DNA from: Closterium sp. Naga37s-1
Lineage: Eukaryota > Streptophyta > Zygnematophyceae > Desmidiales > Closteriaceae
Reading direction: 5' to 3'
NCBI GenBank assembly: GCA_947471745.1
Contig: CANJKZ010000068.1
Coordinates: forward strand, 3,329,001 to 3,393,000
Length of the DNA stretch: 64,000 bases
Positions 22,162 to 34,225 of this stretch are shown here, piece by piece. The translations under genes and the position numbers were made by a program. The notes beneath the pieces were generated by a model. The model made no database searches and had not been told where the DNA came from. It worked only from the letters and a program-made list of their open reading frames with translations. How positions within the stretch are numbered: position 1 is the stretch's first letter; every line of letters starts with the position of its first letter.

Positions 22162-22720
22162 TGTGAGGATAAAAACGAGGAATGAATGAACTAGCAAGCA
22201 AGTGGGTACAAGTATGAAAACCTAAAAGAGTTGTACCCCATATTGTCTACCCCACTGCAGCCTACAATATAGTTCTGACACACCCCCATAGGCAAACTGG
22301 GGGACAAGCAAGAGAACAAGGCAAGGTCAAGCTCAGGGTGGATCACAACGTCACCACACATTCTGAGCACCAGTTCAAGGCCACAAGGCCAGTTCACATG
22401 CAGGATTATAAAGCAAGGTGAAGCAAGACAGTGATCTCAACCTAGCAAGGGTAAGCATGCAGGTGCAGGTACATATAGATCACAGTACAAACAAAGTCAA
22501 GAGGTAAGCAAGTGAGGCCCGGTAGGCACTAGACCTAGCATAGTACAGAAACGCTGATGATCACAAGGCTGAAGTGCCTTGGTAAAGATATCAGCAGTGT
22601 TGGCCCGAGAGGCCACGTAAGCAAGACGAAGCTGACCACGCTGCTGCAACTCTCGAGCAAGGAAGTAGCGCAGAGCAATGTGCTTCGTTCTATGCTCCAG
22701 TCTATGCTCCAGTCCCGTTC
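22162..22720 (-). mobile_element. Copia D4, 3' end fragment
   Basis: An LTR of D type (22162-22280, TGTGAGGATA...TTCTGACA) is followed by the D-family polypurine tract (CCTATGGGGGTG in the sense of the element), the 3' untranslated stretch, and the last 70 codons of RNase H (LEHRTKHIALRYF, LARELQQRGQLRL, ANTADIFTKALQ). The remainder is absent, and at about 22715 the sequence passes into the RT region of B2. The LTR abuts satellite on the left. Fossil fragment. Confidence 0.85.
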
Positions 22721-23754
22721 TACTTGTCACCTGAGTCGTCGGCGTCCATATAGCCGACCAACTGGAGCCGACTCTGTCCCACCGCCAAACTCCAGGGCGG
22801 TGTCACGGGTGTCGGCGAGGTAGGGGAGGCAGCGGTCGACCTCACGCCAGTGCTGGTCACTCCTCACCGTGAGGCCGCTCCCAAGCTTGCTGCAGGCGAA
22901 GGCGATGTCCGGCCTCGTCGTCGTCGCCGCGAACTGCAGCGAACCGACCATCTGCCGGCACTCCTCCTATGCGCGCTCATGAGCCTCCTCATCGTCGAAC
23001 GTCAGCTCCGTGTAGGCGTCGACCGAGACCGTCGTCTTCGGGTTGCGCCCTATCTTCTCCTCGTCAAGGAACCGCCTCCGCAGCTTGTCGGCGTAGCCCT
23101 GCTGGTGCAGCCACAGCTTCCTCGCCGGCTTGTCGCGCACGATCTCCAGCCCGAGGAACCTTTCCATCGGCGAGATCTCATGTAGCTCAAAGGCGGTCTC
23201 CAGCAGCTCCTTCAACATCACGGTGCTGCTGCTGGCGGCGAGTAGGTCGTCGACGTAGACCAGCACCCAGCAGGCCACACCATCTCCGCCGACCTTGAAA
23301 TTCAGGGCCTCGTCGACCTGGCTCTTTGTCCACCCGGCGCCCACCATCAAGTCGTTGAGCTCCTTGTACCACAGCAGCGGAGACTGCTTCAGCCCGTACA
23401 GGCTCTTCAGCAGCTTGCATACCCGGCCGGTCCCGTCGTTGTATTAGTCCGGCTGGTACATGTACAGCACTCGGTCCAGTTTGCTTTGGAGGAAGGCGTT
23501 CTTCGTGTCGAGCTGCATCAGGTTGAGGTCGAGGACGGCGACGATGCTGAGGAAGATCCTCAGCGTGACATAGCTGCTCACCGGCGTCTCGTCGTAGTCA
23601 GCGCCATACACCTGCGTGAAGCCATTCACTACCAGCCTCACCTTCTCACGCTCGACTGTGTTGCCGATGTGGTACTTCGTCATCAGCACCCACCGGTTCT
23701 TCATGATGTTCACCCCAGGGAGACGCTCGACCAGCATCCACATGCCGTTGGTGA
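22721..23754 (-). pseudogene. RT and RNase H region of copia B2
   Basis: The minus strand carries WMLVERLPGVNIMKNRWVLM, RLVVNGFTQVYGADYDETP, DTKNAFLQSKLDRVLYMYQP, CWVLVYVDDLLAAS and the following connection region (FLGLEIVRDKPARKLWLHQ, FAATTTRPDIAFACSKLGSG). It aligns with 5770-6780 of B1. Several breaks; the upstream side is cut by E1. Confidence 0.88.
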
Positions 23755-24527
23755 TGTTGTTCAGGATCCGTCACTTTGAGAGCTTACGACGAACTCATTA
23801 CTCAACTAAACGCAAATCCGCTCGGTAGGAAGTTGCGCCTTAGGCTTAGCTACCATCTCTAAGTTGAATCAGTTGTTAAGATGGTCTATAGAGTGAGAAC
23901 CAAGTAAAAACGTCCAGCAGCCGCATGACTAGAATGGTAGAGGAAGTACAAGCATGTAGGCATAGAAAGTTGGAGTTGGGAACCTCCAAGAGAACCATGA
24001 GAGGGAAGGGGTTCTCCAAGAGCTAGGGAAGGATGGTAGGAACCTTCCTAGCAGCAAGGATGCAACCCTCATCATGAGGTCCTTGAGGTGTCATATGCAA
24101 AATCCAATCTAGTTGGATTTTGCCTAGGTGTTGCAACATTTGCAACCCATGCTAGAAACTTCTAGCCACCCCAATCCAAAAGTCAAAGTTGCCTTCCCTA
24201 ACCACCCAACCAATGATCCCTTTATAGTCATGTCCCAAGTAATCACCCAAATTAGATATAACCCCAAAAGTTAATAAGAAATCCAAATCTTGGTAATCTT
24301 GTAACTTGGGCGATCTTGGTCGGAGTAAGGCGATCTTGGTATCGTTGGAAAGCTCTGGATTTCTCCTGCATGATCAAGCATTTAGACTTGGAGAAAAACA
24401 CAGAGATGATAATATCCAACAGCCATGCACAATGACATATGCTCATGCAAACAATGCACGCATGGATAGCACGAGCACTCTGCAGGATGTTAGGATGACA
24501 TGCACTAAGAATGACGTGCATCCAACA
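23755..24527 (-). repeat. Left (3') LTR of E1
   Basis: 773 bp. The block CGATCTTGGTCGGAGTAAGG near its right end recurs in modified form in the E2 LTR remnant around 57600. Confidence 0.95.
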
Positions 24528-24540
24528 AACTCCCCCTCAG
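24528..24540 (-). promoter_or_regulatory. Polypurine tract of E1
   Basis: The sense sequence TCTGAGGGGGAGTT sits directly before the 3' LTR. The same tract precedes the E2 LTR at 49826-49839. Confidence 0.85.
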
Positions 24541-24629
24541 ACTAACGGACTGCATGCACACACACTCACACAAATGTAAACTCTCATGCACACAATCAAA
24601 CGTGCACTCATGACACTGCTGCCCACACT

Positions 24630-26160
24630 AGTGCAATGCCATGCCACACATCTTAGCACACTTCCAATGTGCGCTCTCGGGAAGTCTCTTGGTGAGAAAA
24701 TCTGCCGCCTGCTTGCTAGCCTTCACATGGTGAAGCTCAACAATCCCCTCCTTCACCATCTGCCTCACCCAGTGCCACTTAATCTTCATGTGCTTGTTCA
24801 GCCCATTCAGGATAGGATTATTGGCCATGCCAATAGCAGCCTCGCTGTCGGAGAAAAGTGGTGTAGGTCCCTGCTGTTCAGCTCCCATGTCCTCCAGTAG
24901 CTTCCTCAGGAGCACAATCTCCTTGATGGCATGGTACATCGCCATGTACTCTGCCTCTCCGGAAGACTGAGCAATCTCACTCTGCTTCTTGGACCTCCAG
25001 CTCACTGGTCCACCTCCGACCATGCACACAAAGCCGCCAACCGATGATTGATCCTCATCCTCTGAGGCCCATGTGGCATCGGTGAAGCACGACAGCTTCA
25101 AGGTTCCAGGCGTGACCCCATCTGCTCCAATCTGTTTCAGCTGGCCGCCAGCTGAAAACTGAACACCAGCAGATGCCGTTGATCCAAGGTAGCGCACCAA
25201 GCGCTTTGCCACCTCCAACTGCTCCTCAGTGGGCCGCTGCACAACTCTGGCCAGCTGCCCCACTCCGAATGAAGCATCAGGTCGCGTATGCACAGCTGCA
25301 TACATCACACTCCCAATGAGTGACTGGTACTCATTATGCTGCTCATCCTCGAGTACATCATCCTCCTCAGCTGCCTTCTTCAGTTTGAAGCCCGCAGGGA
25401 ACGGTGTCATCACAGTGCGACCCCCTGTCACACCATACCGCTCCATGACACCAGAGATGTAGTGTGACTGATGCACCTTCAGCCACCTCCTCTCAACATC
25501 CCTCTCAATCTGCAGCCCCAAGTAGTAGTGGACATCCCCCAGCATTTTGCACTTGAAGTTGTCCATCAGCAGCTTCTGTGTCCTCTCAATCTGCTCCATG
25601 GAAGGTGAGAACAGCAGTATGTTGTCGACATACACCAGCAGCAAGAACAGCTGCTCCCCCTCTCCAACAAGAAACAAGCTGTGATCCGCCTGGGATGTCT
25701 TGAAGCCTCCACCCAGCACCACCTCCTCCAGCTTCTCGTACCAACACCTGGGCGCTTGCTTAAGGCCATAGATGGCCTTCTTAAGCTTGCACACCCGGCT
25801 GGTCCCATCCGCATAGCCGTCGGGCTGCGCCATGTAGATATCCTCCAGCAGTATTCCATTGAGGAACGCAGTGGTGATATCCATCTGCTTCACGTGCCAT
25901 CCCTTCACAGCTGCGCCAGCCATCAAAGTCCTCAGTATCACTGGCTTAGCAACGGGAGCGAAGATCTCCCCGAAGTCGACCTTCTCCTTCTGCTGAAACC
26001 CCTTGGCGACCAAGCGGCTCTTGAACCGCTCCAACGCACCATCAGCTCCACTCTTCACCTTGAAGACCCACTTGCTGCTGATCGGCCGTCGACCCTCGGG
26101 TAACTCAACAAGCTCCCAAGTCCCATTCTCAATGAGACTGTTGAACTCCGCATCCATGGC
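24630..26160 (-). pseudogene. RT and RNase H region of E1
   Basis: A long minus-strand frame begins before WELVELPEGRRPISSKWVF. It continues with RFKSRLVAKGFQQKEKVDF, MDITTAFLNGILLEDIYM, LKKAIYGLKQAPRCWYEKL and the catalytic strand near 25630. Then come YLGLQIERDVERRWLKVHQ, the connection (GSVMYAAVHTRPDASFGVGQ) and RNase H (SCFTDATWASEDEDQSSVGG, VSWRSKKQSEIAQSSGEAEY, SDSEAAIGMANNPILNGLNK, KQAADFLTKRLPES). Length and order are normal for a plant copia RT-RNase H module. The product would act in reverse transcription inside the particle. Listed as fossil coding sequence although it is well kept. Confidence 0.93.
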
Positions 26161-26699
26161 AGCCTTCCACTCCTCCTTCTGGGGTCCACTCAGTGTCTCT
26201 TCCACGATGGCTGGTTCTCCAGGCAAGGGTGTGAAGAAACAGAAGGCCATCTCCTCATCCTCTCCCTCATCCGCCTAAACCGCCATGGCACCTTGCTTGG
26301 GTCCTCCCAAACCGCTATACTTCAGCCTTGAGGGTGCTGCTGCCACTCTCTTCTCACGGGTTACAGTCTGCTGCCCATGTGGTGAAGCTCCTCTCTGCAC
26401 ACTCCTCTTGGTGACCTTGGCGTTTGCAGCAGGCTCGGGCTGAGATGGTGAGTCCACACGTGCCGACTCATCCTCCAACCCCTCCTCTCCAGCAGGACCA
26501 GAAACTTTCTGCTCACCACCGCCACTGTGGTCACAGGTCAGCTCTAACCCAGGGAGATCCTCAAGGTGCAGCTGAACCTCCTCCACTGCAGACCGCTCAA
26601 TCTCCTGCGAACGCAAGCCAATCTGCACCTGCTGCTGCTGCTGCCAGTCCTTGTACATGACGTCCTCCACAAACTTGACGTCACGGCTGACCAGCGACT

Positions 26700-28075
26700 T
26701 CTTGCTCTTGGGGTCCCATATCAGCCACCCCTTCGAGTCAGGAGCCATCCCAAGATGGACAGCCCACACAGCAGCAACTTCCAGCTTGTGCCTCTGCTCC
26801 TTAGGCACCATCACAAGCCCCATGCAGCCCCACACCCGCAGCATGTCAATGGATGGCTTCTTCCCAAGCCAACGCTCGTACGGCACCCAGTGCTTGTCGC
26901 CAACATGTGTCAAGACCCTGTTCTTGACCGTGATGACATGGCGAACGGCATCAGGCCAGAACTTGTAGGGCATCCCAGCAGCCCCCAACAAGGTCTTAGC
27001 CGCCTCGCCAATGGTCCGGTTGGCACGCTCAGCAATGCCGTTCTGCTGCGGTGTTCCTGGGCAGGTCAGCTGGTGTCGGATGCCGTTCCTCTTGAGAAAC
27101 TTGGTGAATTCCGCTCCAAGGAACTCTCCACCACGGTCGCTCCTCAGCACCTTCACCAGCCGCATCGCTTGCCGCTCCACCATCGGCAACCAATCCTCCT
27201 TGATCGCCGCTGCAGCATCGCTCTTCTTGGACAAGGGACGCGCCCACGTGAAACGGCTCCATTCGTCCACCATGGTAAGGAAGTACAGCACTCCCCCAGT
27301 TCCCTCAGTCCTCATAGGACCCACCAGGTCCATGTGCACCACCTCCAATGGTGCCTTCGCTGATCCCTCCGCTCGTGGGAACGGGAACCGCGCAAACTTG
27401 TTTTGCATGCACGCCTCGCAGCTGCCATAGTGAGTGCCATCTCCTTGCAGTTGCAGCCCATGCACGCACTTCTCCTTGTGCATCACCTCCAGTGTTGAAA
27501 CAGCCACGTGTGCGAGTCGCCGATGCCAAGTCTCCCAATCCGCTTGGCCCGAGGTAGCCGACGCCTTCACCGCCGCGCTTCCTCCAATGAGCTCCTCTCC
27601 TTGCACACCTTGCTGCTCCTCCTCGGTGATGCTCTCCTCCATAGATGCCGCTGCTGCCGCCTTGCCCGATTTCCGCCAAGGGAGGACCGGGATCTGCCAC
27701 ATGCGCTTGTGGACATCTCCCTTCCACTGCAGGTCCCAAATGAGGCGCTCATCGTTGTAGGCACGATAGCGCTCCGAGCCAATCGTCTCGGTGTTCACAC
27801 CCGCATCTCCCAACCGGCCGGTAGAAATCAGGTTCGCGCACAAGTCCGGCACCCACAGCACATTCTTCAGCCCCACGAGCTCTCCATCCGCTCCCATGAA
27901 CTTGGCGCATCCCATGCCCATGACCTTGGCCTTGGCGCCCGTCGCGGATGTGACCGTAGAGATAGGTGCGGGCTGAATCTCATCGAGTAGGTCCGCACGA
28001 GGAGTCATGTGCCAGGAGCTTCCCGAGTCAATCACCCAATGGGTGAGGGGGTGTAGGAGAACCTTGGCAGCCATA
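26700..28075 (-). pseudogene. Protease and integrase region of E1
   Basis: The minus strand shows the protease site WVIDSGSSWHMTPRADLLDE near 28030, then the GAG-pre-integrase zinc region (WHRRLAHVAVSTLEVMHKE, CEACMQNKFARFPF). The integrase core follows: LEVVHMDLVGP with the first Asp, FLTMVDEWSRFTWARPL, VLRSDRGGEFLGAEFTKFL with the second Asp, and CPGTPQQNGIAERANRTIGE with the Glu. Downstream to 26280 lie the VWGCMGLVMVP and SRDVKFVEDVMYKDWQQQ segments and a variable linker. All expected parts are in order. Confidence 0.93.
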
Positions 28076-28084
28076 GCGAGGCCG

Positions 28085-29147
28085 GTTGCGCCTTTTTCAC
28101 GAAGAAGAAGAACCCGGCCTTCCGCTCCTCAGATTTGCCGCCTTTTTCCTCCTCCTTCTCCTCTCTACTAGCTCCCATGACTCCCCCACTCCTCGTGCCA
28201 CCACGCTGGTTGCTTGATGAAGGCGGGGTCCAATCCTTGGGTCGTTGGTAGCACTTCCGCCAACGATGTCCGCGCTTCTTGCAGTAGAAGCACACCTCCC
28301 CTTGACCCCCGCCGCCATCCTCCTTAGGGTTATCCTTGTTCTTGCCCTTCCACTTCTTCTTGAAGCCACTTTTTCCACCTCCAACTCCATAGCCAGCCCC
28401 CTCCTCCGAGCGCTCCACACTCCGCCGCCGCATGTCCTCCTCTAGGATGCGCGCGTGAATGTAATCCACGCTCCATTGGGGTTGTTGGGAGTTGAGGTTG
28501 ATCGCTAGGGCAGACCATGACTCCGGCAGCCGTATCACGATCTCCACGCATTGCACGAGCTCCGGGTACACCACACCGCCTCCTTGGAGCTTCGTGAAGA
28601 TGTCGCGCATCTCATCCAACACCGGTTGCATCGGCTCTCCATCAACGAACTTGATGTCGCGCAGCCGCCGCGCGAGTAGCACGATGCCGGTAGCATGTGT
28701 CGGTGAGTGCACATCCAGAAGCTTCCTCCAAGCCTTGGGGCCACACTCCGGATCACCCAAGAGGTCCTTGATGTGGTCAAGTTGTCGTCCGCCAACCGCT
28801 TGCACCATGAGCATGTACGCGTCGAACGATCGCTTCATCCACGCTCCTTTCAGCTCCGCGGCCTCCGGCATCTTCTCCTTCCCCTCCACCAAATCCAATA
28901 GCTTGTATTGGGTATACATCAGCCTCATGCGGAAACTCCAGTGCTCGTAGTCCTCCCCCATGAACTTCTCAATAGAGAACGCCTTCACAGGATCCACGGT
29001 TGTAGGAGATGGTGTAGAAGTTGAGGGTAGCGTAGGGTTGGCTGGTTGGTGAGTCCCCACTCCTCCACCAGCAACTCCCCCTTGCTCTCCAGCCTCTCTA
29101 ATTCTATCCATCTCGCCACTAGCACCTCCGGAGTTCGTACCAACCAT
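28085..29147 (-). pseudogene. gag region of E1
   Basis: The minus-strand start is near 29147 (MVGTNSGGASGEMDRIREAG). A copia UBN2-type Gag follows: KFMGEDYEHWSFRMRLMYTQ, DHIKDLLGDPECGPKAWRKL, FVDGEPMQPVLDEMRDIFTK, QPQWSVDYIHARILEEDMRR. Then come a basic stretch (FKKKWKGKNK) and a CCHC knuckle, CFYCKKRGHRWRKC, near 28280. The product would be the capsid/nucleocapsid precursor. The start is the first Met after the primer site, with no upstream competitor seen. Confidence 0.9.
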
Positions 29148-29369
29148 ATTGAGGCCTTATGAACGGTGGAAACTTGAGAAATCGTTTGGAGAGAATTCTG
29201 CCAGAAATTTCGACTTTACAAAAATCGCCGTCCCGGACTCGATACTTCGAATTAGAACGCGCTTTGACCACCAATCGAAATTTCGCGAGCAGAGCTACTA
29301 GAAAATGGTCTCACTTGACAACATTGGTTGAGAATTCACGACGATTCGTCGTCTCAAAGTCGACTACCC

Positions 29370-29381
29370 GCTCTGATACCA
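29370..29381 (-). promoter_or_regulatory. tRNA primer-binding site of E1
   Basis: In the sense of the element TGGTATCAGAGC follows the 5' LTR after two bases. This is the standard complement of plant initiator-Met tRNA. Confidence 0.9.
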
Positions 29382-29383
29382 CT

Positions 29384-30156
29384 TGTTGTTCAGGATCCGT
29401 CACTTTGAGAGCTTACGACGAACTCATTACTCAACTAAACGCAAATCCGCTCCGTAGGAAGTTGCGCCTTAGGCTTAGCTACCATCTCTAAGTTGAATCA
29501 GTTGTTAAGATGGTCTATAGAGTGAGAACCAAGTAAAAACGTCCAGCAGCCGCATGACTAGAATGGTAGAGGAAGTACAAGCATGTAGGCATAGAAAGTT
29601 GGAGTTGGGAACCTCCAAGAGAACCATGAGAGGGAAGGGGTTCTCCAAGAGCTAGGGAAGGATGGTAGGAACCTTCCTAGAAGCAAGGATGCAACCCTCA
29701 TCATGAGGTCCTTGAGGTGTCATATGCAAAATCCAATCTAGTTGGATTTTGCCTAGGTGTTGCAACATTTGCAACCCATGCTAGAAACTTCTAGCCACCC
29801 CAATCCAAAAGTCAAAGTTGCCTTCCCTAACCACCCAACCAAAGATCCCTTTATAGTCATGTCCCAAGTAATCACCCAAATTAGATATAACCCCAAAAGT
29901 TAATAAGAAATCCAAATCTTGGAAATCTTGTAACTTGGGCGATCTTGGTCGGAGTAAGGCGATCTTGGTATCGTTGGAAAGCTCTGGATTTCTCCTGCAT
30001 GATCAAGCATTTAGACTTGGAGAAAAACACAGAGATGATAATATCCAACAGCCATGCACAATGACATATGCTCATGCAAACAATGCACGCATGGATAGCA
30101 CGAGCACTCGGCAGGATGTTAGGATGACATGCACTAAGAATGACGTGCATCCAACA
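29384..30156 (-). repeat. Right (5') LTR of E1
   Basis: 773 bp with about five differences from the left copy. It would hold the promoter of the element; no TATA box is called with confidence. Confidence 0.95.
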
Positions 30157-31740
30157 GGTGACGAGGCTGCGAATCTCCTTGTCCATGGCGACCTTCAACG
30201 CCTTGCCGTTCCAGCTCGCCGACACCTCATTCGCCGTCATTGTTGCGATATCCCAGCGGTATTTGGGGTCGACGTGCATGTTTGGGTCGAGCTCTGGCAG
30301 GTCGACGTCAGCGTCTTCGTCGTTGAGGAGCGTGGTGTAGACGCCCGGCGGCAGGCACACATAGTGGATTAGCCGCTCAGGTGGCCCCCGACGTCGGCCT
30401 GAACGTCGCAGCTCAGGCTTCTCAACGGTGACCTCCACCACATCCCCGTCAGTGGACTCCTCGCCGGCCGACTACTCCCCTTCGTCGTAGCCGACTGCAT
30501 CGTCCTCACTGACCTGCTGCTCCAAGGTCGGCTGCCCAGCTGAATTCTCCTCCTCTCCTCGGCTCCCCTGCTGACTGCCTGGTCGCCGACGGCTCCTTAG
30601 TCTGCTCCACTGCAGGCTGCTCCCCTGTCGACGGATTCCCTGCCGACACCTCCTTTACGGACTTCAGCAAAGTTGGCTGCATCTTCTCCGTCTGGTGCTC
30701 CCCTCTCGTTGGCAGCTTCTGCCCTACACCGACTTTCTGGTTTGTCACGTCGGCTACGAGCGTTGCCATCAGTCGACGTTACAGGCAACGCCCTATAGCT
30801 CCCCTCATTGCCAGAGGCCGACGTCAGCGTCGGCCCATGCAGGTCGGCTTCGCGGGGTGGGGAGACAGGGGGAGGGGGAGTGGAAAGGACGTCCTCGGCA
30901 TCCTTAAAAGCAAGCTCACCAACCACGGCGAGCAAAGGGAGCATTGCCGTTGAGGCGTCCGTCGGCGGGTTAGCCAGCGTCCGCCCCGACGCCAGCCCGT
31001 GCTCCGACTTCCACACCTCCACCGACATCATCTCATAGAACACCACGTTCGACGTGGTGACCACCTTGTTGTCAGTGAGGTCGAGGAGCTCCCAGCCATT
31101 GCTCTCCTCCGACACATCGAGATGAAGGCCCCACACGGCCTTCGGCGCCAGCTTTCCGCCACGCTGCTACTCAAGGACCAGGAACTGCGCCATCCTCGGC
31201 AACAGCGTCGACCTCTTCAAGCAGTTCCGGACCCAGACGGCCTGCCGCAGGGGGAAATGCCACCAGTGATGCTGCACGCCCATGTGCAGCATCATCGCCT
31301 GAACTGACTCGACCACCGTCCTCATCTCCCGCTCCGTCATACTGTTCTGCTGCGGAGTATACGGGTAGGTGAAGTTGTGGAGGATGCCCTTGCCGTTCAC
31401 GAAGTTGGTGAACTATTTCTCGAGGAACTCCCCTCCGCGGTCAGAGCGCAGCATCTACACCGACTTCTTCGTCTACCGTTCATCAACCAGCAGTCACTTC
31501 TCCAATTCCTGTAGGACGTTGGATTTTCTTACAACCGGCCTCACCCACACGTAACGGGTCTTGCGGTCCTTCACCAGCAAGAGGTAGAGGCTACCATCCT
31601 TGGCGACCACCCAGAACGGCTTGCACAGATCGATGTGCACGAGGGCCACGGCGTCGTCGGCGTCTGAGCCCTTGTCGGGTATGTGTGCCGCGCTAGTTTC
31701 CCACCGACGCATGGTGTTGGCGGCCGGCGGCAGACGCACG
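30157..31740 (-). pseudogene. B2 RT start, linker and integrase, tandem unit 1
   Basis: The minus strand carries the RT entry (HVDPKYRWDIATMTANEVSA), the linker phrase LRRSGRRRGPPERLIHYVCL, the integrase C-terminal module (MWGLHLDVSEESNGWELLDL, NVVFYEMMSVEVWKSEHG), then CPYTPQQNSMTEREM-like and HIDLCKPFWVVAKDGSLYL core parts, running back toward 31700. At 31740 the linker phrase appears again. Degenerate, several breaks. Confidence 0.82.
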
Positions 31741-33600
31741 TAGTAGATTAGCCGCTCACGCGGCTCCCGACGTCGGCCTGAACGTCGCAGCCCAGGCCTC
31801 TCGGCGGTGACCTCCACCACGTCGCCGTTAGTGGACTCCACGCTGGCCGACTGCTCCCCTTCGTCATAGCCGGCTGCATTGTCCTCACTGACCTACTGCT
31901 CCAAGGTCGGCTGCCCAGCCGACTTCTCCCCCTCTCGTCGGCTCCCCTGCTGACTTCCCGGTCGCCGACGGCTCCCCGGTCGGCTCCACTGCAGGCTACT
32001 CCCCTGTCGGCGGTTTCCCTGCCGACACATCCTTCACCGACTTCAGCAAAGTTGGCTGCATCTCCTCCGCCCGGTTCTCCCCTGTTGTTGGCAGCTTCTG
32101 CCTCGCACCGACTTGCGTCGCCATGGGTGATGCCACCAGTCGGATTTACAGGTGACGCCCCACAGCTCCCCTCATCGCCAGAGACCGACGTCAGCGTCAG
32201 CCCATCCAGGTCAGCTATGAGTGGTGGGGAGACAAGGGGAGGGGGAGTGGAAAGGACGTCCTCGGCGTCCTCATCAGCAAGCTCACAAACCTCGGCGAGC
32301 AAAGGGAGTGTTGCCGTCGAGACGTCCGTCGGCGGGTTAGTCTGCGTCCGCCCCGACGCCGGCCCGTGCTCCAACTTCCACACCTCCAGCGACATCGTCT
32401 CATAGAATACTACGTCCGACGTGGTGACCACCTTGTTGTCAGTGAGGTCGAGAAGCTCCCAGCCCTTGCTCTCCGACACACCGAGATGAAGGCCCCACAT
32501 GGCCAGGTTTCTGCAATGCTGCTGCTTGGGGACCAGGAACTGCGCCATGCAGCCCCACACACGGGCCAGAGTCAAGTTGGGCTTCTTCCCGATCAGCAGC
32601 TGGTGCGGCGTCATCCGCGGCAGCAGCGTCGACCTCTTGATGCAGTTGCAGACCCAGACGGCCTGCCGCAGCGCGAGATGCTACCAGTGGTGCTGCACGC
32701 CCATGTGCAGCAGCATCGTCCAAACTGACTCGACCACCGTCCTCATCTCCCGCTCCATCATGTCGTTCTGCTGCAGAGTATACGGGCAGGTCAAGCCGTG
32801 GAGGATGCCCTTGCCGTTCACGAAATTGGTGAACTGCTTCTCAAGGAACTCCCCTCCGCGGTCAGAGTGCAGCATCTACACTGACTTCTTTGTCTACCGT
32901 TCAGCAACCAGCAGCCACTTCTCAAACTCTTGCAGGACGTTGGACTTTTTGGAAACTGGCCTCACCCACACATAGCGGGTCTTGCGGTCCTTCACCAGCA
33001 AGAAGTGGAGGCTGCCATCCTTGGCGACCACCCAGAATGGCTTGCACAGATCGATGTGGACGATGGCCAGGGCGTCGTCGGCGTCCGAGCCCTTGCCTGG
33101 AAAGGTGTGCCGCGCCAGTTTCCCACCGGTGCATGACACGCACAGCAGGTCGGCACTAGCCAACGGCTTGATAACCAACCCGGTATTGGCCTCGTGCTTC
33201 GCCGAGCTCACGATGGTGTTGAAGCTGACGTGTGTAAGTCTCACGTGCCACCTGTCCGGCGTCGATTTCGTTGATTTCCGGCGGCGATGGTCCGCAGAGT
33301 CACCGTCTCCGTCGTGGTCGTCGTCGACGTCGTCGTGCACGGACGAAGGTCGGTGCAGAAGACCCAGCCGGTATACTTCGCCCAACCAAGCACGTCCCCC
33401 GCCGCCGAGACGAGCAGCATCCCGTCACCATCATCCTGCAGCTTCACGCCGCTCTCTTGCAGCTGACCGGCTGACAGCAGGTTCACCTGCACGCTCGGAA
33501 CGTAGAGGACGTCGGGGATGAGTCCCTTTGCAAAGCAACTGTGCCCCGGCCCTAGACGACCTGAAGTGCCCCAATGAAGCTGAGCATGTGCTTGACGTCG
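31741..33600 (-). pseudogene. B2 linker and integrase, tandem unit 2, with protease side
   Basis: This repeats the arrangement of unit 1: the linker phrase LRRSGRRREPRERLIYYV near 31760, MTPHQLLIGKKPNLTLARVW, then QFTNFVNGKGILHGLTCPYT, VHIDLCKPFWVVAKDGSLHF, WHVRLTHVSFNTIVSSAKHE and CVSCTGGKLARHTFP. It ends on the side of the protease-integrase junction (VNLLSAGQLQESG) near 33480. Shift to unit 1 is about 1.36-1.42 kb. Degenerate, many breaks. Confidence 0.82.
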
Positions 33601-33659
33601 CCGCCCGGCCCCCGGTCAACAAAGGCAGCCTTCGTCCCCATCAGGTAGTGTAAGCAACC

Positions 33660-34225
33660 GATGTCGAACGAGACTACCGCCAGGTTCGCCTACACAACAA
33701 CTGCAACCGCGTGGAAATACTCACCGGCCTTTGGCGCTAGAGAGCACGACGCCTCCCCGTCGCCTCGCCCCTTGCCACCTAAGGAGGAGTCGGCGTCCTT
33801 CGCCGACGTCGACTTAATCGACAACGTCTCTTTCCGCATCTTGCTTTTCCGACGTGGTCGACGACCGGCCGACCTCCCTCGGCCTCCCTCGGTGTCGTCG
33901 TCGTCGGAGTTGTCACGACCGGGACATTCAAAAAAGAGGTGGTCGGGGTCGCCGCACAGACAGCATTCCTGACGTCGACCTTCTCCTCCACGACCGCCAT
34001 CCTTCGCCGACTTCTGCTTGTTGGCGTCCTTGGCCGGTTTCCCACCTCCGCTACTACCATCGCCAGGCTTGTCACGCTGCCCCAGTCGACCTCATTGATT
34101 CGTCTAGGAAATGTAATTCGCCTGTGGCAGGGGCTCCGTAGACCTCTTGGCCTCCTGCATCGCTTTGTTCCTGAGGATGTATGAGGTCAGCGTCTCCTCA
34201 TTGAGCGACTCCCGTGTGCCCGGCA
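33660..34225 (-). pseudogene. gag end of copia B2
   Basis: Compared with B1 (11236-11650), the minus strand keeps the region around the knuckle (CRLSRRRRRTPTPP and FLNVPVVTTPTTTT lie in a shadow frame of the same stretch), a Ser/Arg/Lys-rich segment and an upstream Gag piece near 34140-34220. The right end joins satellite at about 34226. Fossil fragment. Confidence 0.65.

Larger units (their letters stand above)
23755..30156 (-). mobile_element. Copia element E1, young and nearly whole
   Basis: Both LTRs are 773 bp (23755-24527 and 29384-30156), TGTTG...CAACA, with about five differences by eye (0.6 percent). The flanks are a perfect GGTGA duplication at 23750-23754 and 30157-30161. On the minus strand: primer site, gag, protease, integrase, RT, RNase H, polypurine tract. 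All copia domains are present in order over 4.5 kb, and the element looks nearly whole with roughly two breaks. It lies in the RT region of B2. Sequence of the same family occurs at 48508-49841 and 57480-57617 (E2). Confidence 0.96.
22721..34225 (-). mobile_element. Copia B2, degenerate, split by E1
   Basis: Family B coding sequence on the minus strand on both sides of element E1: RT and RNase H at 22721-23754, then the RT start and linker at 30157-30450, integrase-linker sequence in two tandem units (30345-31740 and 31741-33150), protease-side sequence near 33600 and gag at 33660-34225. No LTRs remain; the left end joins D4 and the right end joins satellite. It is heavily broken (many breaks) and among the oldest copies here. 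The GGTGA flanking E1 is the target duplication within it. Confidence 0.85.
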
